From: Argentina anserina
Lineage: Eukaryota > Streptophyta > Magnoliopsida > Rosales > Rosaceae
Direction of reading: 5' to 3'
DNA: 64,000 nt
NCBI RefSeq assembly: GCF_933775445.1
Contig: NC_065878.1
Span: 17,557,395 to 17,621,394 of the forward strand
Notes under the pieces: generated by a model
Told to the model about the DNA's origin: nothing
The model's database searches: none
Seen by the model: only the letters and a program-made list of their open reading frames with translations
Part shown: positions 11,759 through 24,800 of the stretch, piece after piece
How the letters are laid out: each line of letters starts with the position of its first letter
Position numbering within the stretch: position 1 is the first letter of the stretch
Position numbers and translations under genes: made by a program

Positions 11759-13400
11759 AAACTCGTATATACCATATTTGTATATTAAATAGTCGTACTA
11801 TCTAAAGTTGTATGTTTTCTAGTGACCTTAATTTAATAACGAGCACAATAATCACTTATAGATAATCAATATAGGTTATTTGTTTGTTCCGCTTAAGGTA
11901 TAAATTGTTAGGTTACCACGCACTTATGTGCATGCTACCAAATTTTATGATGCTCAGAATTAAGTTTTTTTTATGTGAACATTACAATAAACAGATTAAT
12001 CACAATACATTATATCTAGCTATTGAATTTTATGGAATGAAATTTCATGACGTACACAAGGACGAGATTCACTCACGTAAAATAATTTCAACATTACCTC
12101 ACTCGCTTATCCAAAAACTACATGTTTGATCCTTCATTTTAATCTACTCGCTTTCTAATAACTTTTAATGGGTCAAAAGAAACAAGAACGTAAATTTTTT
12201 GGTTATGTCATGTGTGCGATCACTATATGAAAACTCATACGCTCATTTTCAGGTGCCCATTAAGTATGCACAATATATAATGTATTCCACAAAAAAATTA
12301 CGATTTTAGAGTTTACATATATCTAAATCTAAATGTAATAGATATCTCGTATTTCGAACTTCCGATAAACTTCCTTTGGTCAATAAATCATAGATGCAGA
12401 TATCGTTCTAATAATTAATTACTAAACCAAGACATAGAATTCCTTTCCTGAGCAATTTTCTGGACTATAGCCATTGATTATTGCACCATTGCAGTAATAT
12501 GTGAATGTAACTAATTTACCAAACTAGGCCAAAAAACCATCTTGACCCGGTAAGAATATCTGTCAATCATATGAATCTTTTTCAGAATAGAAGAAATTAA
12601 ATACATTATGATTTTCCCAATAAACTCGAAGTGAATTCTTACCAAAAACACTACCATATTTCAAAGGTTCCATCCCAAACAAAAAGAGATTCCACAAAAA
12701 ACGCTTTGCATGCGTTGTGCTGGATATAATGCCAAAAGATGCCTCTGGTATTTAAGTTTTTTTTTCCATGTATAACGGCCCAAACGCGTTTTAAAAAAGA
12801 AGAATTGTCATGGTTTTGGGATAAAATAGGGGACAAAACCGAGTGCGGGATAAGGGCGTGGGATATAGTCATTTATCAATAGACAAAATAAAACGCATAC
12901 AAATGAAAAATGAAGCATACAAGAAAGCGTCCCGAACCTGTTATAAGTAATTCACCATTTCAATCACTCATCTTCACATAAAACATATCAAAATGATTCA
13001 CTCAAAGCCGCACCAGCGAGACCCAAAGAAAAAAGAGGTAAGAGTGGTGAGCCATTCTCGCCCTGCAACACTATTCTCAAGTTTTAATACTATGTAACAC
13101 TAAAGATATAGATTTATGAATTTTAACGTGTGTTCATTTTACCGGCGTTTCATTGTTCAATATTGTTAAGAGGGCGTTTTTGGTGTTGAATGGGAAAGAG
13201 GTGTGAGAGGGAGCGGTGGGGGAGGGGGTGTGGGACCCGTGAGAGGAGAGAGGGAGAGAGAAGTCTTCAACATCACGATAGTAAAAGACAGCTAGCAATG
13301 AAGGTTGAGGCTCACCTACCATTTACAACCCCTCCCTCCTCCTCCCTTCCTTTTAAGAGGAAATTCTTCTCCTCTCTCCTCTTTCAAACCTCACCTCACT
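11759..13400. other. intergenic, upstream of the GATA gene
   Basis: AT-rich DNA without recognised coding sequence. Its last part probably holds the distal promoter of the GATA gene at 14104. Confidence 0.5.
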
Positions 13401-13424
13401 TCAACAACTCAACTCCCCTCTCCT

Positions 13425-13447
13425 TCTCTCTCTCTCTCTCTTTCTCT
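13425..13447. repeat. (CT)n tract in the GATA leader or promoter
   Basis: Pyrimidine tract of CT repeats followed by CAAACAG. Such CT tracts are common around plant transcription starts and in 5' leaders, so the GATA transcript may begin close to here. Confidence 0.6.
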
Positions 13448-13449
13448 CA

Positions 13450-14103
13450 AACAGGGTTTTAGTTCAGTATAGCACTAAGCCACTCCACAAAGACTTCAAT
13501 TGTCTCATTTTAGGCGGGAGATAGTCTCACTTCAACTGGTTCATAATCCCTCACAGGTTCGCTCCCTCCGCATTTTTCTCTCGTAATTCACTGTCGGCCG
13601 CTCTCAATTCTCCAAACCCCCCCCCCAAAAAAAAACTTTTCTCTAAAATGACGCGGAAAACTCACAATTTCATTTTTTTCCGAGGAATTGCCGGAAAAAT
13701 TCGAACCTGGTTTTCGTTTTCCGCCAGAATCCGGAAGCCATTTTGGCCTGAAACTTCTTACTCTTTGATAATTTGGTTCCCTAAATTTTCAACAGAAGAG
13801 AAACTTGGCCTTCGCCTCTACCAGCTGGCGTGGTCTGTGGTTTGTCTTGGCTTTACTGAAAGCTCTATCCCAAATTGCCTTGATTTTCGGCTTAATTAAA
13901 CCCTTCACCTTTACTCTTCTTTTAACACCCCAATGAATATCAGTGTGTGTGTCAAGCAAAGTAATTAATCCCCATTTTCACCTTTACGTCAATTACAGTT
14001 CACATTGTCACAATTTAAGCACACACACCCAGTCCTGAATTTTCAGAGACGCGGAATTTGACTCTCTCTTGTTTCCTTCAAATTTTTACAGGACGACAAC
14101 AAA
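13450..14103 (+). promoter_or_regulatory. probable 5' leader of the GATA gene, with a leader intron and uORFs
   Basis: The bases just before the ATG read as a splice acceptor (pyrimidine-rich, then TTTTTACAG at about 14084-14092). This suggests that a leader intron ends 11 bases upstream of the start codon, a common arrangement in plant GATA genes. The donor is not certain. If this stretch is not removed, an 83-codon upstream ORF (13648-13899) would lie in the leader. Confidence 0.45.
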
Positions 14104-15773
14104 ATGATCACTCCGGCCTTCGTCGACGAGATTGACTGCGGCAGCTTCTTCGATAACATCGACGACCTCATGGAGGACGTCGACTCCATCCTCGGCCCTG
14201 CCCCCGACTGCAACTCCTCCCCCTTCTCCCTCTGGCCCGCCAACTCCTCCGCCGCCGCGCCTCTCCCTCCTTCGGACGCTGCAGTATTCTCCGGCAACGG
14301 CGAATCCGACTTCTCCTCCGAGCTTCCCGTTCCGGTGAGTCACTCCCTCAATCATCGCATTCATTGAAATTTTTACTTGCGTGGCAGCACCGCATGTCGG
14401 TTTCACGTGATTGCCGTGATTGGTGACGTCATAATGTTGAAATTTTGGCCTTTTTTTGTTTTTTTAATTCTCTGTTTCGGGAGGGGGGTAAGAATTAGAA
14501 TTGACGATGCCAGGCTGGCAGTCCCCGCGTAAAGGTGGTTTTATATGGTATGGTCTGCATGTGGTGGTTGTTTAGTCTTGGGATCCCTGATCTTTGAGGA
14601 TATTTTTGTCTTTTGGCTGCAGTGGGTAACAAAAAGTAAAAAAAAAAACGTAAAAATGCAATTGAAATTCAATCCCTCCTGTGCGAGGGTATTTTAGTCT
14701 AACAACACCACTTTTTTTAATGTCGGTGGGGTCCGTGCATTGGTCACTGATTGATATAATTGAATTTGACACTGCCACGTGACCTGTCATGTGAGTACGT
14801 GCTCATAATTTCACAAGGCCAATTATGGGCATCACCATCATAGATCGGTTTTGTTTTTAAATTTTAATCCTGATTAATGGATTTATTTAGTTTCGAAATG
14901 GTGTTTGATCAATGAGCGCTAGATTGGTTGTTTGTTTGTTAGTTTCTCACTGTGTTGTGTTCACTGTGTTTGCAGTTTGAAGAGATGGTGCATTTGGAAT
15001 GGCTGTCGAATTTCGTTGAGAATTCCGAGTACTCTGGCGGAAACCTCACCATGAACAAGCAACAGGAGGCTTCCTTGGTCCACAAGGAGTCCTCCCATCA
15101 ACAGTTCCAGACCTCCAGCCCCATTTCTGTGCTTGACAGCAGCAGCTCCTGCTCAGGCGAGAAGAATGTGCTTGAAGGATCGATTCCTCCTGGCAGGAGG
15201 GGACGTGCCAGAAGCAAGCGTCCTCGCCCCCCTACTTTCAATCCCCGCTCCGCAATTCAACTGATTTCGCCTGCCTCCTCTGTTTCGGAGATTGATAACC
15301 CCCTGCAGCAGCATTCGTTGTTTTCCCCTAAGGTGTTTTCGGACTCTGAGAACTTTGCTGAGTCTTGTCCAGTGGTGAAGATGCAGAAACAGGCTTCCGG
15401 GGAGCAGAAGAAGAAGAAGAGGGTCAAGTTGCCCCTTCAGGTTCCAGGAGAGGTGGATGAGAATTCTCCTGTGCAGGGAGCAGTCAGGAAGTGCTTGCAT
15501 TGTGAGATTACCAAGACACCCCAGTGGAGGGCAGGCCCAATGGGGCCAAAAACCCTATGCAATGCCTGTGGAGTGCGCTACAAGTCAGGCCGGCTCTTCC
15601 CTGAGTACCGTCCTGCAGCTAGTCCAACTTTTGTTCCGGCCTTGCACTCCAATTCCCACAAGAAGGTTATTGAGATGAGAACCAAGGGTGGTGAGATGGT
15701 TTCTGTTCGCGACAACAGTATCCCAGAATTCATTCCAAATACTAACAGCATCATTTCGCTGGATTACATGTGA
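14104..15773 (+). CDS. GATA8: GATA8/BME3-like GATA zinc-finger transcription factor
   Basis: Nuclear transcription factor binding GATA-core DNA; the closest Arabidopsis type I recall is GATA8 (BME3), which acts in seed germination. Coding exons are 14104-14334 and 14976-15773, with a phase-0 GT-AG intron between them (donor CCG^GTGAGT, acceptor TTTGCAG). The product is 342 residues. The acidic N-terminus ([20 protein letters not shown]) and the segment joining at VP-FEEMV match the GATA8 type. A basic stretch (residues about 148-155, RARSKRPR) and a second (KKKKRVK) are likely nuclear localisation signals. One type-IV finger, C-x2-C-x18-C-x2-C, begins at residue 250 and is followed by [15 protein letters not shown]. 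All four cysteines are present. The ATG chosen is the first in frame with the family N-terminus. Confidence 0.93.
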
Positions 15774-17617
15774 GGGAAGGGAAGGCAAGACTTAGATGAT
15801 AATGTTGCTTAGTTTGGAGACTTCTCTCTCGTCCTCAGTTATGTTATTTGTCTTTCGTTGTCATTTCATTTCTTTGTTCATTGGTTTTTTGTACAGGGAT
15901 GGGAATGGGGGAGAATAGGAGCCATAGATGACCATATATTTAGCTAGTAGAGGTGAGAGAGACCTGAAAACAAGAAAGGGTTAGAAGAGAAAGAGATGCA
16001 AGCTTAATGGTAGATGAGAAAGAGCCTTTAGGTTTAGTGAAGATGATGGCGTAGTAGGTTCTTAAGGTTATATTAGGTGTTGTTGAGTCTAGTCTGTCCT
16101 GTCGCCTTTTCAATTTGTTTTCCTTTTTCTTCCTTTGCAAGGGAATTCTTTTTGCAGTTCATTTGTAGTTGGTACATTTCTGAAATGAGTACCTGGAATT
16201 TGAGACTTCCTTTGCTCTTAATTTTCGGCTTTTCGATTTTAAAGATAGATATGTCTGTTGTTTCAGCTTAGAATCTATCCATCTGATCAAATGTTGCTTG
16301 TTTGAAAGCACTTGTATTACATCACTGCTTCCTGACCCAAATTTCCCCAAAGGTTTTGGCATATCCCTCTCAAAAACTGGTGCACATTTCAAATTTGAAA
16401 GAGGGCCATGAACAACTGTGGAGGATAGAGATCAATGAATGTAAATAATACAAAGGCACATGGTTCCTTGGATGGTGACAAAGAAAAGCAAATGTGGGAT
16501 GGTTGGAGTCTGGTTGGCTTTGGAAATTAGTGCCTAAAGTCCAATGAACCCTATCACATCTCCACCACTTGAGCCAACCTCCCCTCTTGTTCATAGGGAC
16601 CCAAAAGTCATTGCCCATCAAAGTGAGTGTGACATATGGTCCTGGATTGAAATGGTGATACGCTCTTCATCTAAGGCAAGAATGAAAGGTGCAAAAGGAA
16701 AAAAAAATTCCAGGTCCATTTCCTTTGCCAAATTTTGGAGTGTTTTCAATTCCTTTTAGGGTTTTAGTTGAGATTTTGGAAGCTTCATACTCTATGTGCT
16801 GCCATTGGTGAATGTGAATCATGCGATTAGCTCTGAGTGTGTCATTTGCGTAATGTTTTCTCAACTCATTAACTAGGGTTTTGAGGCCCTATTTGATGCT
16901 GGGATTCATGACTCATGAGCTAATATATATAATGGTAGGCTCCGGTTGCTTGAAGCTTAATCAACCACTATATGATCAAAACAAGAACGGTCTCTTTTTT
17001 ATGGCTGGTAGCAGAAAGAGAAAGAACGGGAAGGTCGATCAGACAAGACCCTCTGATATGATGATCATTCTATATTATGATTGAATGGATGGATTAAGCA
17101 AGCTTCACCTGCCCGTTTGGCATAACAAACTCATCAAGTTAGGACTCTAATCACTTTAGTAATTGGTAATTAGTATTGGCAGGTTGAGACCCCCTCCCAA
17201 GTTCCCAACTACGCTAGGGCTACTGATGAGGCTGGAGTGTGTTTGGTTAGGCAGGAGACCTGGTATCATTAGGATTGCTTTTAGCTTTTAATCGAGGATT
17301 ATCACATTTCTTCATTCGATTTTTTGAACCACGTTCTTTATTGCACTCCCTCGAAATGACTAAGTTTCAATATGGCTAGGGGCTTTTGGGGAGGGTTACA
17401 ACTGATAACTCAGAATTAAAATAGTAGCATAGGGTTTTAAATGTCAATGGCTTTGGCAATACGTCTCACTCTGACCAAACGCAACAAAATGGAAGATAAA
17501 GATGAGCTTTTAATTATCAGCAATGATAGAACTAAGCATATAGGAATCATTCCAGTTAATTGCTTTCGTTTTCTTAAGAAGCTATTGACTCGACGTCTAA
17601 TCATATGAAATGATATC
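15774..17617. other. GATA 3' region and intergenic DNA
   Basis: The first few hundred bases after the stop are T-rich and probably contain the 3' UTR and poly(A) sites. I see no gene from about 16300 to 17617. A weak inverted pair, CCTGCC...GGCAGG, around 17109-17255 could be a decayed MITE. Confidence 0.5.
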
Positions 17618-17622
17618 CAAGT

Positions 17623-17777
17623 TGTTAGCATGAGTCAACATACACCAACCAAATATCTAGCCGTATAAATTAACAAACAAATCTTTGGTTTCATACTTGA
17701 TAATTGATAGTTTATAATCCTATAAATACCTTGTAATTATTCAGTTCAATATATAAGAGATTGTAGCTAATTTTACT
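17623..17777 (+). repeat. 5' LTR of the deleted copia element
   Basis: Begins TGTTAGCATGAGTC and ends TTTTACT next to the primer-binding site. It contains a TATA-like TATAAATACC near 17721. Confidence 0.92.
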
Positions 17778-17788
17778 TGGTATCAGAG
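17778..17788 (+). other. primer-binding site (initiator Met-tRNA)
   Basis: TGGTATCAGAG is complementary to the 3' end of plant initiator tRNA-Met, the usual primer of copia reverse transcription. Confidence 0.9.
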
Positions 17789-17987
17789 TAAACAAAAAAA
17801 GGCTCTGTTTTTCTGGGTTATTTCTTTTTTCCGGCAGACTTTTTTCTTTGGAGCTCCTGCTGCTCCTTTCTTCCCTGCCGGCCGCCCTCACTTCCGTCGA
17901 GCTCACACGTGCCATCCCACTAGACATCTGCTGGTCACTTTGCACGTATCCCGACGTTTTTCTCTTGTACACCGAGCCTGCGACGAC

Positions 17988-18414
17988 GCCGCTCTCTACC
18001 CCGGCGCCGCTCTCTACCACCCCCGGCGCCGCTCTCTACCACTGCGTCAAACGGAGCATAACTTCCGTCCACACGCCATCTCGGAGCCGACGACCTCGCT
18101 GTCACCGCCAGCTCGGAGGAGCCGCATCCAGTCCGACGATCCTCGTTTGGCTCACCCGTTCCAGCCCACTCCTCCATCTCTGACGACGACCGGTGGACCG
18201 CTCCACGTTCTTCCCTCCGCCGCATCAAGTCACCGCCAGCCGGTATCACGCTCCGGCGTCGAGTTTTTTTTTTTTCCCGATCGAGCATCTCCAAAATCTG
18301 CAGTCAATCCGGCCCGACCCGCATACGATCCGACCCGGGCTTCAGTCAATCCGACCCGACCCGCAGACGATTCGACCCGGCCCAGATTCAATCCGACCCG
18401 CTCCAGCCCAGAAT
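17988..18414 (+). repeat. GC-rich short tandem repeats inside the deleted copia element
   Basis: Two families occur. Three copies of a GCCGCTCTCTACC unit lie at about 17988-18042. A unit of about 41 bp lies at 18301-18341 and 18342-18382, with a partial third copy; translated in one frame it gives repeated SIRPDP/TIRPGP motifs. This interior is much richer in GC than the flanks. Confidence 0.75.
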
Positions 18415-18594
18415 TGATACCTCTTTATTGGCCGTGTAGGTGCACCGCCAGTGCACGTGCACCCAAGACAGATTCTTATCAGTTTTTTGCTGTTTCCGCT
18501 GTATAATTCCTGATTCTTTTTTTTTCTCCATTTCCTTTTCGATGGGTTCTGGAGACGAATGTGATGTTCCGAAATTTGAGGTATCGGTCAAGAG

Positions 18595-18883
18595 TTCTGA
18601 CAGTGGGTCCTTTGGGTGTTAAGCCTAAGTGTGCTATGCAGCTGTACTGTGGCAACAAGGCAGCTATTGATATTTCACAGAATCCTGTACAACATGATCG
18701 TACAAAGCATGTGGAGGTTGATCGTCACTTTATAAAGGAGAAGCTAGATGCTGAGACCATTAGCTTTCCTTTTGTTCCTTCAGAAGATCAACTTACAGAT
18801 ATACTCACAAAAGGAGTGTCTAAGAAGGCTTTTTATGACTCACTTAGCAAGTTGGGCATGGTCGATGTGTATGCACCAACTTG
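18595..18883 (+). pseudogene. copia RNase H C-terminal fragment
   Basis: The frame gives the end of copia RNase H: the landmark motifs LYCGNKAAI (normally CDN), HDRTKHVEVDRHFIKEK and the closing LTDILTKG / LSKLGMVD. It stops at 18883, directly before the polypurine tract, as expected. The usual CDNKSA aspartate is replaced by glycine here, so even this part is degraded. It joins upstream, near 18595, to what looks like the original gag start (MGSGDECDV at 18542), which marks the deletion junction. Confidence 0.85.
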
Positions 18884-18891
18884 AGGGGGAG

Positions 18892-19046
18892 TGTTAGCAT
18901 GAGTCAACATACACCAACCAAATCTCTAGCCGTATAAATTGACAAACAAATCTTTGGTTTCATACTTGATAATTGATAGTTTAGAATCCTATAAATACCT
19001 TGTAATTATTCAGTTCAATATATAAGAGATTGTAGCTAATTCTACT
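18892..19046 (+). repeat. 3' LTR of the deleted copia element
   Basis: 155 bp, nearly identical to the 5' LTR, and followed by the target duplication CAAGT. Confidence 0.92.
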
Positions 19047-20165
19047 CAAGTCTGTCTCAAAATGAATGTTTTAAGTTATGCTCGACTAAGGGATCGTTTT
19101 GGTAGGACGATTGAAAGGGAAAAATAGAAAAACAATTTGTGTGAGAAATAAAAATGTGATATACTCTCAGTTCTTGATCTGGAATGAAAAGCCTAGCCAC
19201 ATAATAACTCTGGTTTTAAAAGGGTGATGTGGTGGTTAGATCTGATTGGGATGAGCTTTGTGTACGAAATGCTACTAGCAATATTTCGATCAGTTTCAAT
19301 GCTAGGTATTTTGCAGAAAATAGGACAAAATTGATGAGATTGATTTAGTATGCAAAATATAAGATGCTGCAATTTCAGGGCCATGATTTCATGTAAAATT
19401 GAAATGTGTAACTATTGAAAACGAAACGATAATGTATTTCATCCATCTGTATTAATTTGAACTCATGTTGAACGACTTCTAACTACCTATTGAGAAAATA
19501 TCATGTGTTCTTTTTAACCATGCAAGCTATTGTAGCGCATCCGAATCGAAAGAACATAAATTTATGAGTTGAACCTCTCTTTGTAACAATCTTGTTAACC
19601 TAAACTTGAAAGTTCAGTTTGGCATACTAAACATGCACCCGGATTAGTTTTGTTCTTCTTAATAATAATGATTATATATAGGTCTTAGTTCTATCTCAAC
19701 TAGTTATGCTTTTGTCTCATATGATCAGTGTATTAAATATGGTTTCACGTCTTTCTTCATAAGTAGAAGGCGATCCCGGTTTGTTGAAGGAGGAAGCAAA
19801 AACTCCACGGATGATGATGAGAACCGTTAGTTTTATAGACACATTATTCATATATATGAGCTCTTAAGTTAATCAGTTTCAATTCTCATGTATCTTGGGA
19901 AGTTAATATGCTTGCGGATAGGGTCATAGATACAAGCAACCGTGCATTTGGTTTTCCAATTTTGCTACAAAGTTATATATGCAACTATTTTAACACTTGT
20001 AATCAAAACAATTAGAGCATCCTAACTTGGCGAAGCCTTGCTTGTGATATCAATACAATCTGGTCTAACATGATAGAGAATAAATAACGATCCATTCCTG
20101 CTCTTAGTGCTTGAGGTTTTGAGGAACTAGTCTCAGTGTCTCACTATATAGAACTTTTTAAGCTT

Positions 20166-20367
20166 AGGGTGAGGACCGTGAGGTGATGAGATCATTTTCT
20201 TGAGATTCTTTAAATTCTCTTAAGCTCTTCTTAGTTTTTGGCCTACCAAGGGGCAATGGGTGTATTGAGTAAAAGTTAAGCTTATAACTTAGGGATGAGG
20301 TTTTGAGATCATTTTCTTGAGTAATTTCTTGTAAATTTTTCGAGCACATTTTCTTTTGGGCCTAATT
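20166..20367 (+). repeat. two-copy degenerate direct repeat
   Basis: 20166-20257 and 20289-20367 share the core GAGATCATTTTCTTGAG and a similar order of flanking words, ending near TTTTTGGCCTA / TTTTGGGCCTA. A local tandem duplication of unknown role. Confidence 0.6.
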
Positions 20368-23300
20368 ATATTTGCTAATCCCGTTTGGGTTATACTAAAC
20401 TTGAGTATTGGATACCTAGCTTGCCGTATTGCAATATCATGTATGAAAAACTTTGTTTTTGTTTGTTTAATTTTGAGAATGAGAATCTATCTCTCACTAC
20501 GATATGCAGCTTATAGACATCTAGATGCAAATGCCATGGAACTTTACGGCGTCACTGAGAACTATTTCTGATCATAGGCCATCGAGGCATCGATGATTTC
20601 TTTTGAATATCTTCTTGTGTGTTGATGGATGTCTGTTTGCGCTAGTTCTCTTGTTGGTTTTGGTCTAATAACAAAAAGTATCTACTAGCTAGCTTGTTAC
20701 TTGTCATAGAGTTGAGAAGTTGCATTGAACTTGTCATGTTCTTATACCATCTGAAACAAATAACAACCAAATCTAAAACTAGCAATGGACCTCAACTAGC
20801 CTTGTGACCATGTAAATGTGACTTGTGATTTAGAGATCGTAATTAGCACGTTAAGAGGCCCAATATATATGATTATGGTCTTATGTGTAGCCCTAATGGA
20901 ATTTCCCAAAGTCTGTCTGCACCTATTTAGTGTGCAAGGTGACTCAAATTGAATATGTATTAAAGAATTAGGCTATAATAAGTCATATATTGCAGCATTA
21001 AGCATAAACATTTGAGAGAATGAGAGGCATGTTCAACCTTCCAATACTTACATATGATATGAACCAACTACTCGATTAGAACTATCAGATCACCCACACC
21101 ATGTGAATATGTATGAACCTTCATTAGGGTTTTTTAGGCCAAGCTGACTTCATTGATTAGAAATTAGAAGTAATACACGGAAATAATATAAACAATATTT
21201 GATAGTACCAACATAGCTAGCTAGCTCACGTGTTAGAACTTTCTTCCCTACACCAGTGTTCATAATATAGACAGAAGTCTGCATACACACTAATTGTTAT
21301 TAAATAATGGTATTAGACGACTTTGAATAATCAAACCATATTAATCGATCCATACGGTGGCAGCGGATTCATGTTTGTCAGATTACTGAATGGAAAACTA
21401 TTCACTCTCATTAAGAGCAATAGTTGACCTAATTAATTATCCCCTTATCGTCGTAATTAAACTAATCAATTCTGAAGTTAAGCTAGGGATTGCTCGAGAG
21501 AATCAACGAGAGCGAGGGCTGAAGCAGCGGCCGCGGCTCGATGGTTACCGGATTGCGCGGCATGTGAGCAGCCGCTGCCTATGTCTATGTGTTTGTTGCC
21601 TTGCCGATCTGCCATGTGTGGCATTCAATTCGAGCAATGCGTGCATGAGACTTTGAGGAGTGGTACAGCTTAATTAGCTAGCTTCATGCAACGGCTTCAG
21701 GCCTCAATGCAAGTCTAATTTGCCGCAGACAAGGCCTTCCTGGGTAGACTACTGCCTCTACTTGCTGCCTGATTAGTATTATAGTGGGAAAGCTGAGCTC
21801 CTCTACACGCCAATAGATTAGGTTAAGATTGAGCACTTAAGCCTCGATCCCTAAACCAAATTAAACTAGCTTTTTGTACCTCAAACCCATCGAAATGTAT
21901 ATGTTAATATAGGAAGCTAATCCAGGGGCTTGACTAGATCATACTGCTGCTAGTGAGTGAATAGTAACACTAGACTACGTATGTATGAGTGTGAAAAAGT
22001 TCAATTTCTCCGTCAAACCGGATCATGGGATATTAGATTATTGGAAAGATAAACTGACGATGAACTGGTCAAGATCGACTAATTAAGGAATTGATTATAT
22101 CTATCTTTTATTTTATCACTCGTATATGAGAGGTAGCTAGGTACTACTAACTAGTTAGTCAGTGGCGCATCCATTGTTTCGTATGTTCAAGATATTACTT
22201 AGTAATTTTAGTGAACAACAGAACAAGAGGGTATACTTCTAAAATTATGTACGAATGAAACTAAGTTAACTATTTCATTCGTAATTAGTTATAGATGAAA
22301 AGTAAGTGGTCGATAATTAAGTACAATATTATATGCTTGATTTTGTACGTACAATTCTTAGCAAGATTATGTTACGCCTTATGGATGGGTATCCTTCAAT
22401 GTACTCGATCTATATTATAGCTAATGATCTGTCATGCATGTTGAAGTAACAAACTTATGTGAAAGATATCATCACATTTATAAGAAGTTTAGCTAACTAC
22501 TCCGCTTCAAATTTTTCTACATATACATCTCATAACTCTAGCTATGACTAAATTAACACGACATCGTTATATAGGTGCATACACAATAGCTACACAAAAG
22601 CCGCAGATCAATTATCTTAACGCCCAAATGGTAGTGCAAGTTCAGAAATGTTCCTTCCATTAATTTGCGCAGTCATCAATTGCGAACCCTAACATCATCT
22701 ATAGATGATCAATTGCATAATATGGCAAACCCTAAGTCCTCATCAGAGGCCAAACCGAGAGGCACAATCAACAACTCAAACCAGGTGACGAACACAGACC
22801 CCTTTTAGCGGGCTTTTAGGAGACCCGTCGAGGTTGGTTAGTTAGGAACTTGTGCTCACTGTGGTCTACAGTATTATATAAATCGATGAAAGGTGCCCGA
22901 TCACATTGGTGAAGAAGTAGAACAATAATAAATTGTTGATGAGGGAACGTCAAGTCTCGAAGTTTGTTGGACCAAATTGGTGTTTTTTTCTTTTGTCAGT
23001 GCCTGTTTTCTCCTTGTGTTGTGGTCCGATCCGGAAATATTTCTTGTTCAAAAGTCACTTTCTATGTCTACTTCTTAACGGTCTTGATCCTCTGCCGGAA
23101 TGTTTGTTCAACTTTGGGTCCGCTCCTGCGGATTTCCAGGGTAATTTTTTTGGAGTAAATACCGTTTTCAAGTGAATCATTTACCTTTTCAAGATTCAAA
23201 CTTTTCAACCATGGGTTGATCTTATTGTTTCTCGGGTTCATGGTCAAGTTTAGTTTGATACTTATATTTAACTCATAATGATGTTTTATTCTGTTTAATG

Positions 23301-24800
23301 AGTTTTTTTATAATCTACTTATTTGTAAAATTTAGTCTTAATAACCATGATTTCAAAAAGAGGTGATACATTGCTTATTTAAAACTTAGTTTTTCAACTT
23401 CAAACCCAAACTTGCCTAAATGTCTAATGATGCAATTTGCTCTTTAAAATTTGTGATATATATGTTGAAACTTGAGCTTTATAGCTTCTTTTAAATTCAA
23501 ACCCTAAAGATAGGTTTGCAATATTGTCGAGAATTTCAACGTTTTAGAAACTCATTTCTTCCTAATGACCCGTAACTTGACGTTTGTTCGCAAACGTTTG
23601 GCTCCAAGGCTCCAATTGTTATGTTTATATTTTATTTGAAGCGAACGAGAACACTGTGACATGGTAGCAACATATTATCTTGGAGATTATAATGGGAAAT
23701 GTACAAAACCATTTTATTATCAGATATAAAAATCTAAACAACAGAGTACCATATGCATATCGAACAAAGTTACAAGTCAAATACTTAATTAGATATAAAA
23801 GGCCAAGGAGATACATGAGTAAACGTCTTTCCTAACCAAAACAAAGAATGAGTTAAAGAGACCCCAACTCTATTAGTGAACCACTTGATTGGTAACTCTT
23901 AAGACAATATCCTTTTCAATTTGTAACCATATCACTAAAATTGTCCCTCAAGTACTGTATTTTGATAGGAGAAGGGTATCTTGGCCTCTATTAGACGGAA
24001 CAAATTAAGCCAATTGCCGAATGCTTTGGCTTTTCTATTATATCACATCTTATTGTCATATTAATCTGTCCTTGTGTTCAAATCGGTTAAACCACCTTAT
24101 CAGGTTTTTACCCTAATCATAACCACTCTGATTCTTTGCCGTAATCTCCTATCAATATCATGGACTCACAACATAGCATATATCACTATCTCATATATCA
24201 AAATCTTACTACAATCCAAAAACTCCCTAAACCATTAATTTCTTCTAAATTTTCATAATTATGGAGAGTTAGTTACTAATAAACCAACAACCAGATTAAT
24301 TATTGGTGCAAATTGTATGTGTCCTCGTCACACTGGATCAATTAACCTGTCTAGTATGTAAAGAACAATTTGTGTATTTCTTTCACAAATTGTATTTTTA
24401 TCAACACAAGGAAAATTGAGAGAGAGAGTGAAGAAACAAACAACTTAAAAGCCGGTGGTTTTATAGTTTGTCCTCTCCTCAAGAATTAGCAGACGACAAG
24501 ATCACCAAGGAATCAGGAACAACCAGTGAACGGAAAGATTCAACTGCTCATTGCCACGCAGGAGTTGACTGTATGACTATTTTACTATTGACTATATTAA
24601 CTAGGGTACAGGACGTAGTTTGTTATTACTTAAACTTGTTAAATCCGAAAAGTTATGAACTCAGAGTCTCAGACAAGGTGAATCTCACAATGGTTCTTGT
24701 AATCAAGTTTCAACTAATTCTCCTATACGCATGTTAGTTCTTTCAATATTTACCGTTGAATATACTTCAAGAATGGTTAAATGGTAAACACTTAAAATAC

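Larger units (their letters stand above)
17623..19046 (+). mobile_element. internally deleted copia retrotransposon with both LTRs
   Basis: Two LTRs of 155 bp (17623-17777 and 18892-19046) differ at only a few bases and bound a 1.1-kb interior. The 5-bp sequence CAAGT flanks both sides (17618-17622 and 19047-19051), a perfect target-site duplication. Directly after the 5' LTR lies TGGTATCAGAG, the initiator-methionine-tRNA primer-binding site. Directly before the 3' LTR lies the polypurine tract TTGAGGGGGAG. The interior keeps a long GC-rich leader, a possible polyprotein start (ATG at 18542) and the end of RNase H. Protease, integrase and reverse transcriptase are gone, so it can move only with help from an intact relative. 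The close LTR match implies a fairly recent insertion. Confidence 0.95.

Noticed and set aside
14043..14406. Minus-strand open frames over GATA exon 1
   Set aside because: They mirror the GC-rich first coding exon on the other strand, have no family similarity and end where the exon ends.
17100..17260. hAT-type MITE with CCTGCC ends
   Set aside because: The inverted similarity is limited to a few bases and no target duplication is present.
17940..18506. 188-codon proline- and arginine-rich frame inside the deleted copia element
   Set aside because: It is produced by GC-rich short tandem repeats in the element interior and shows no domain; overlapping frames on both strands are just as open.
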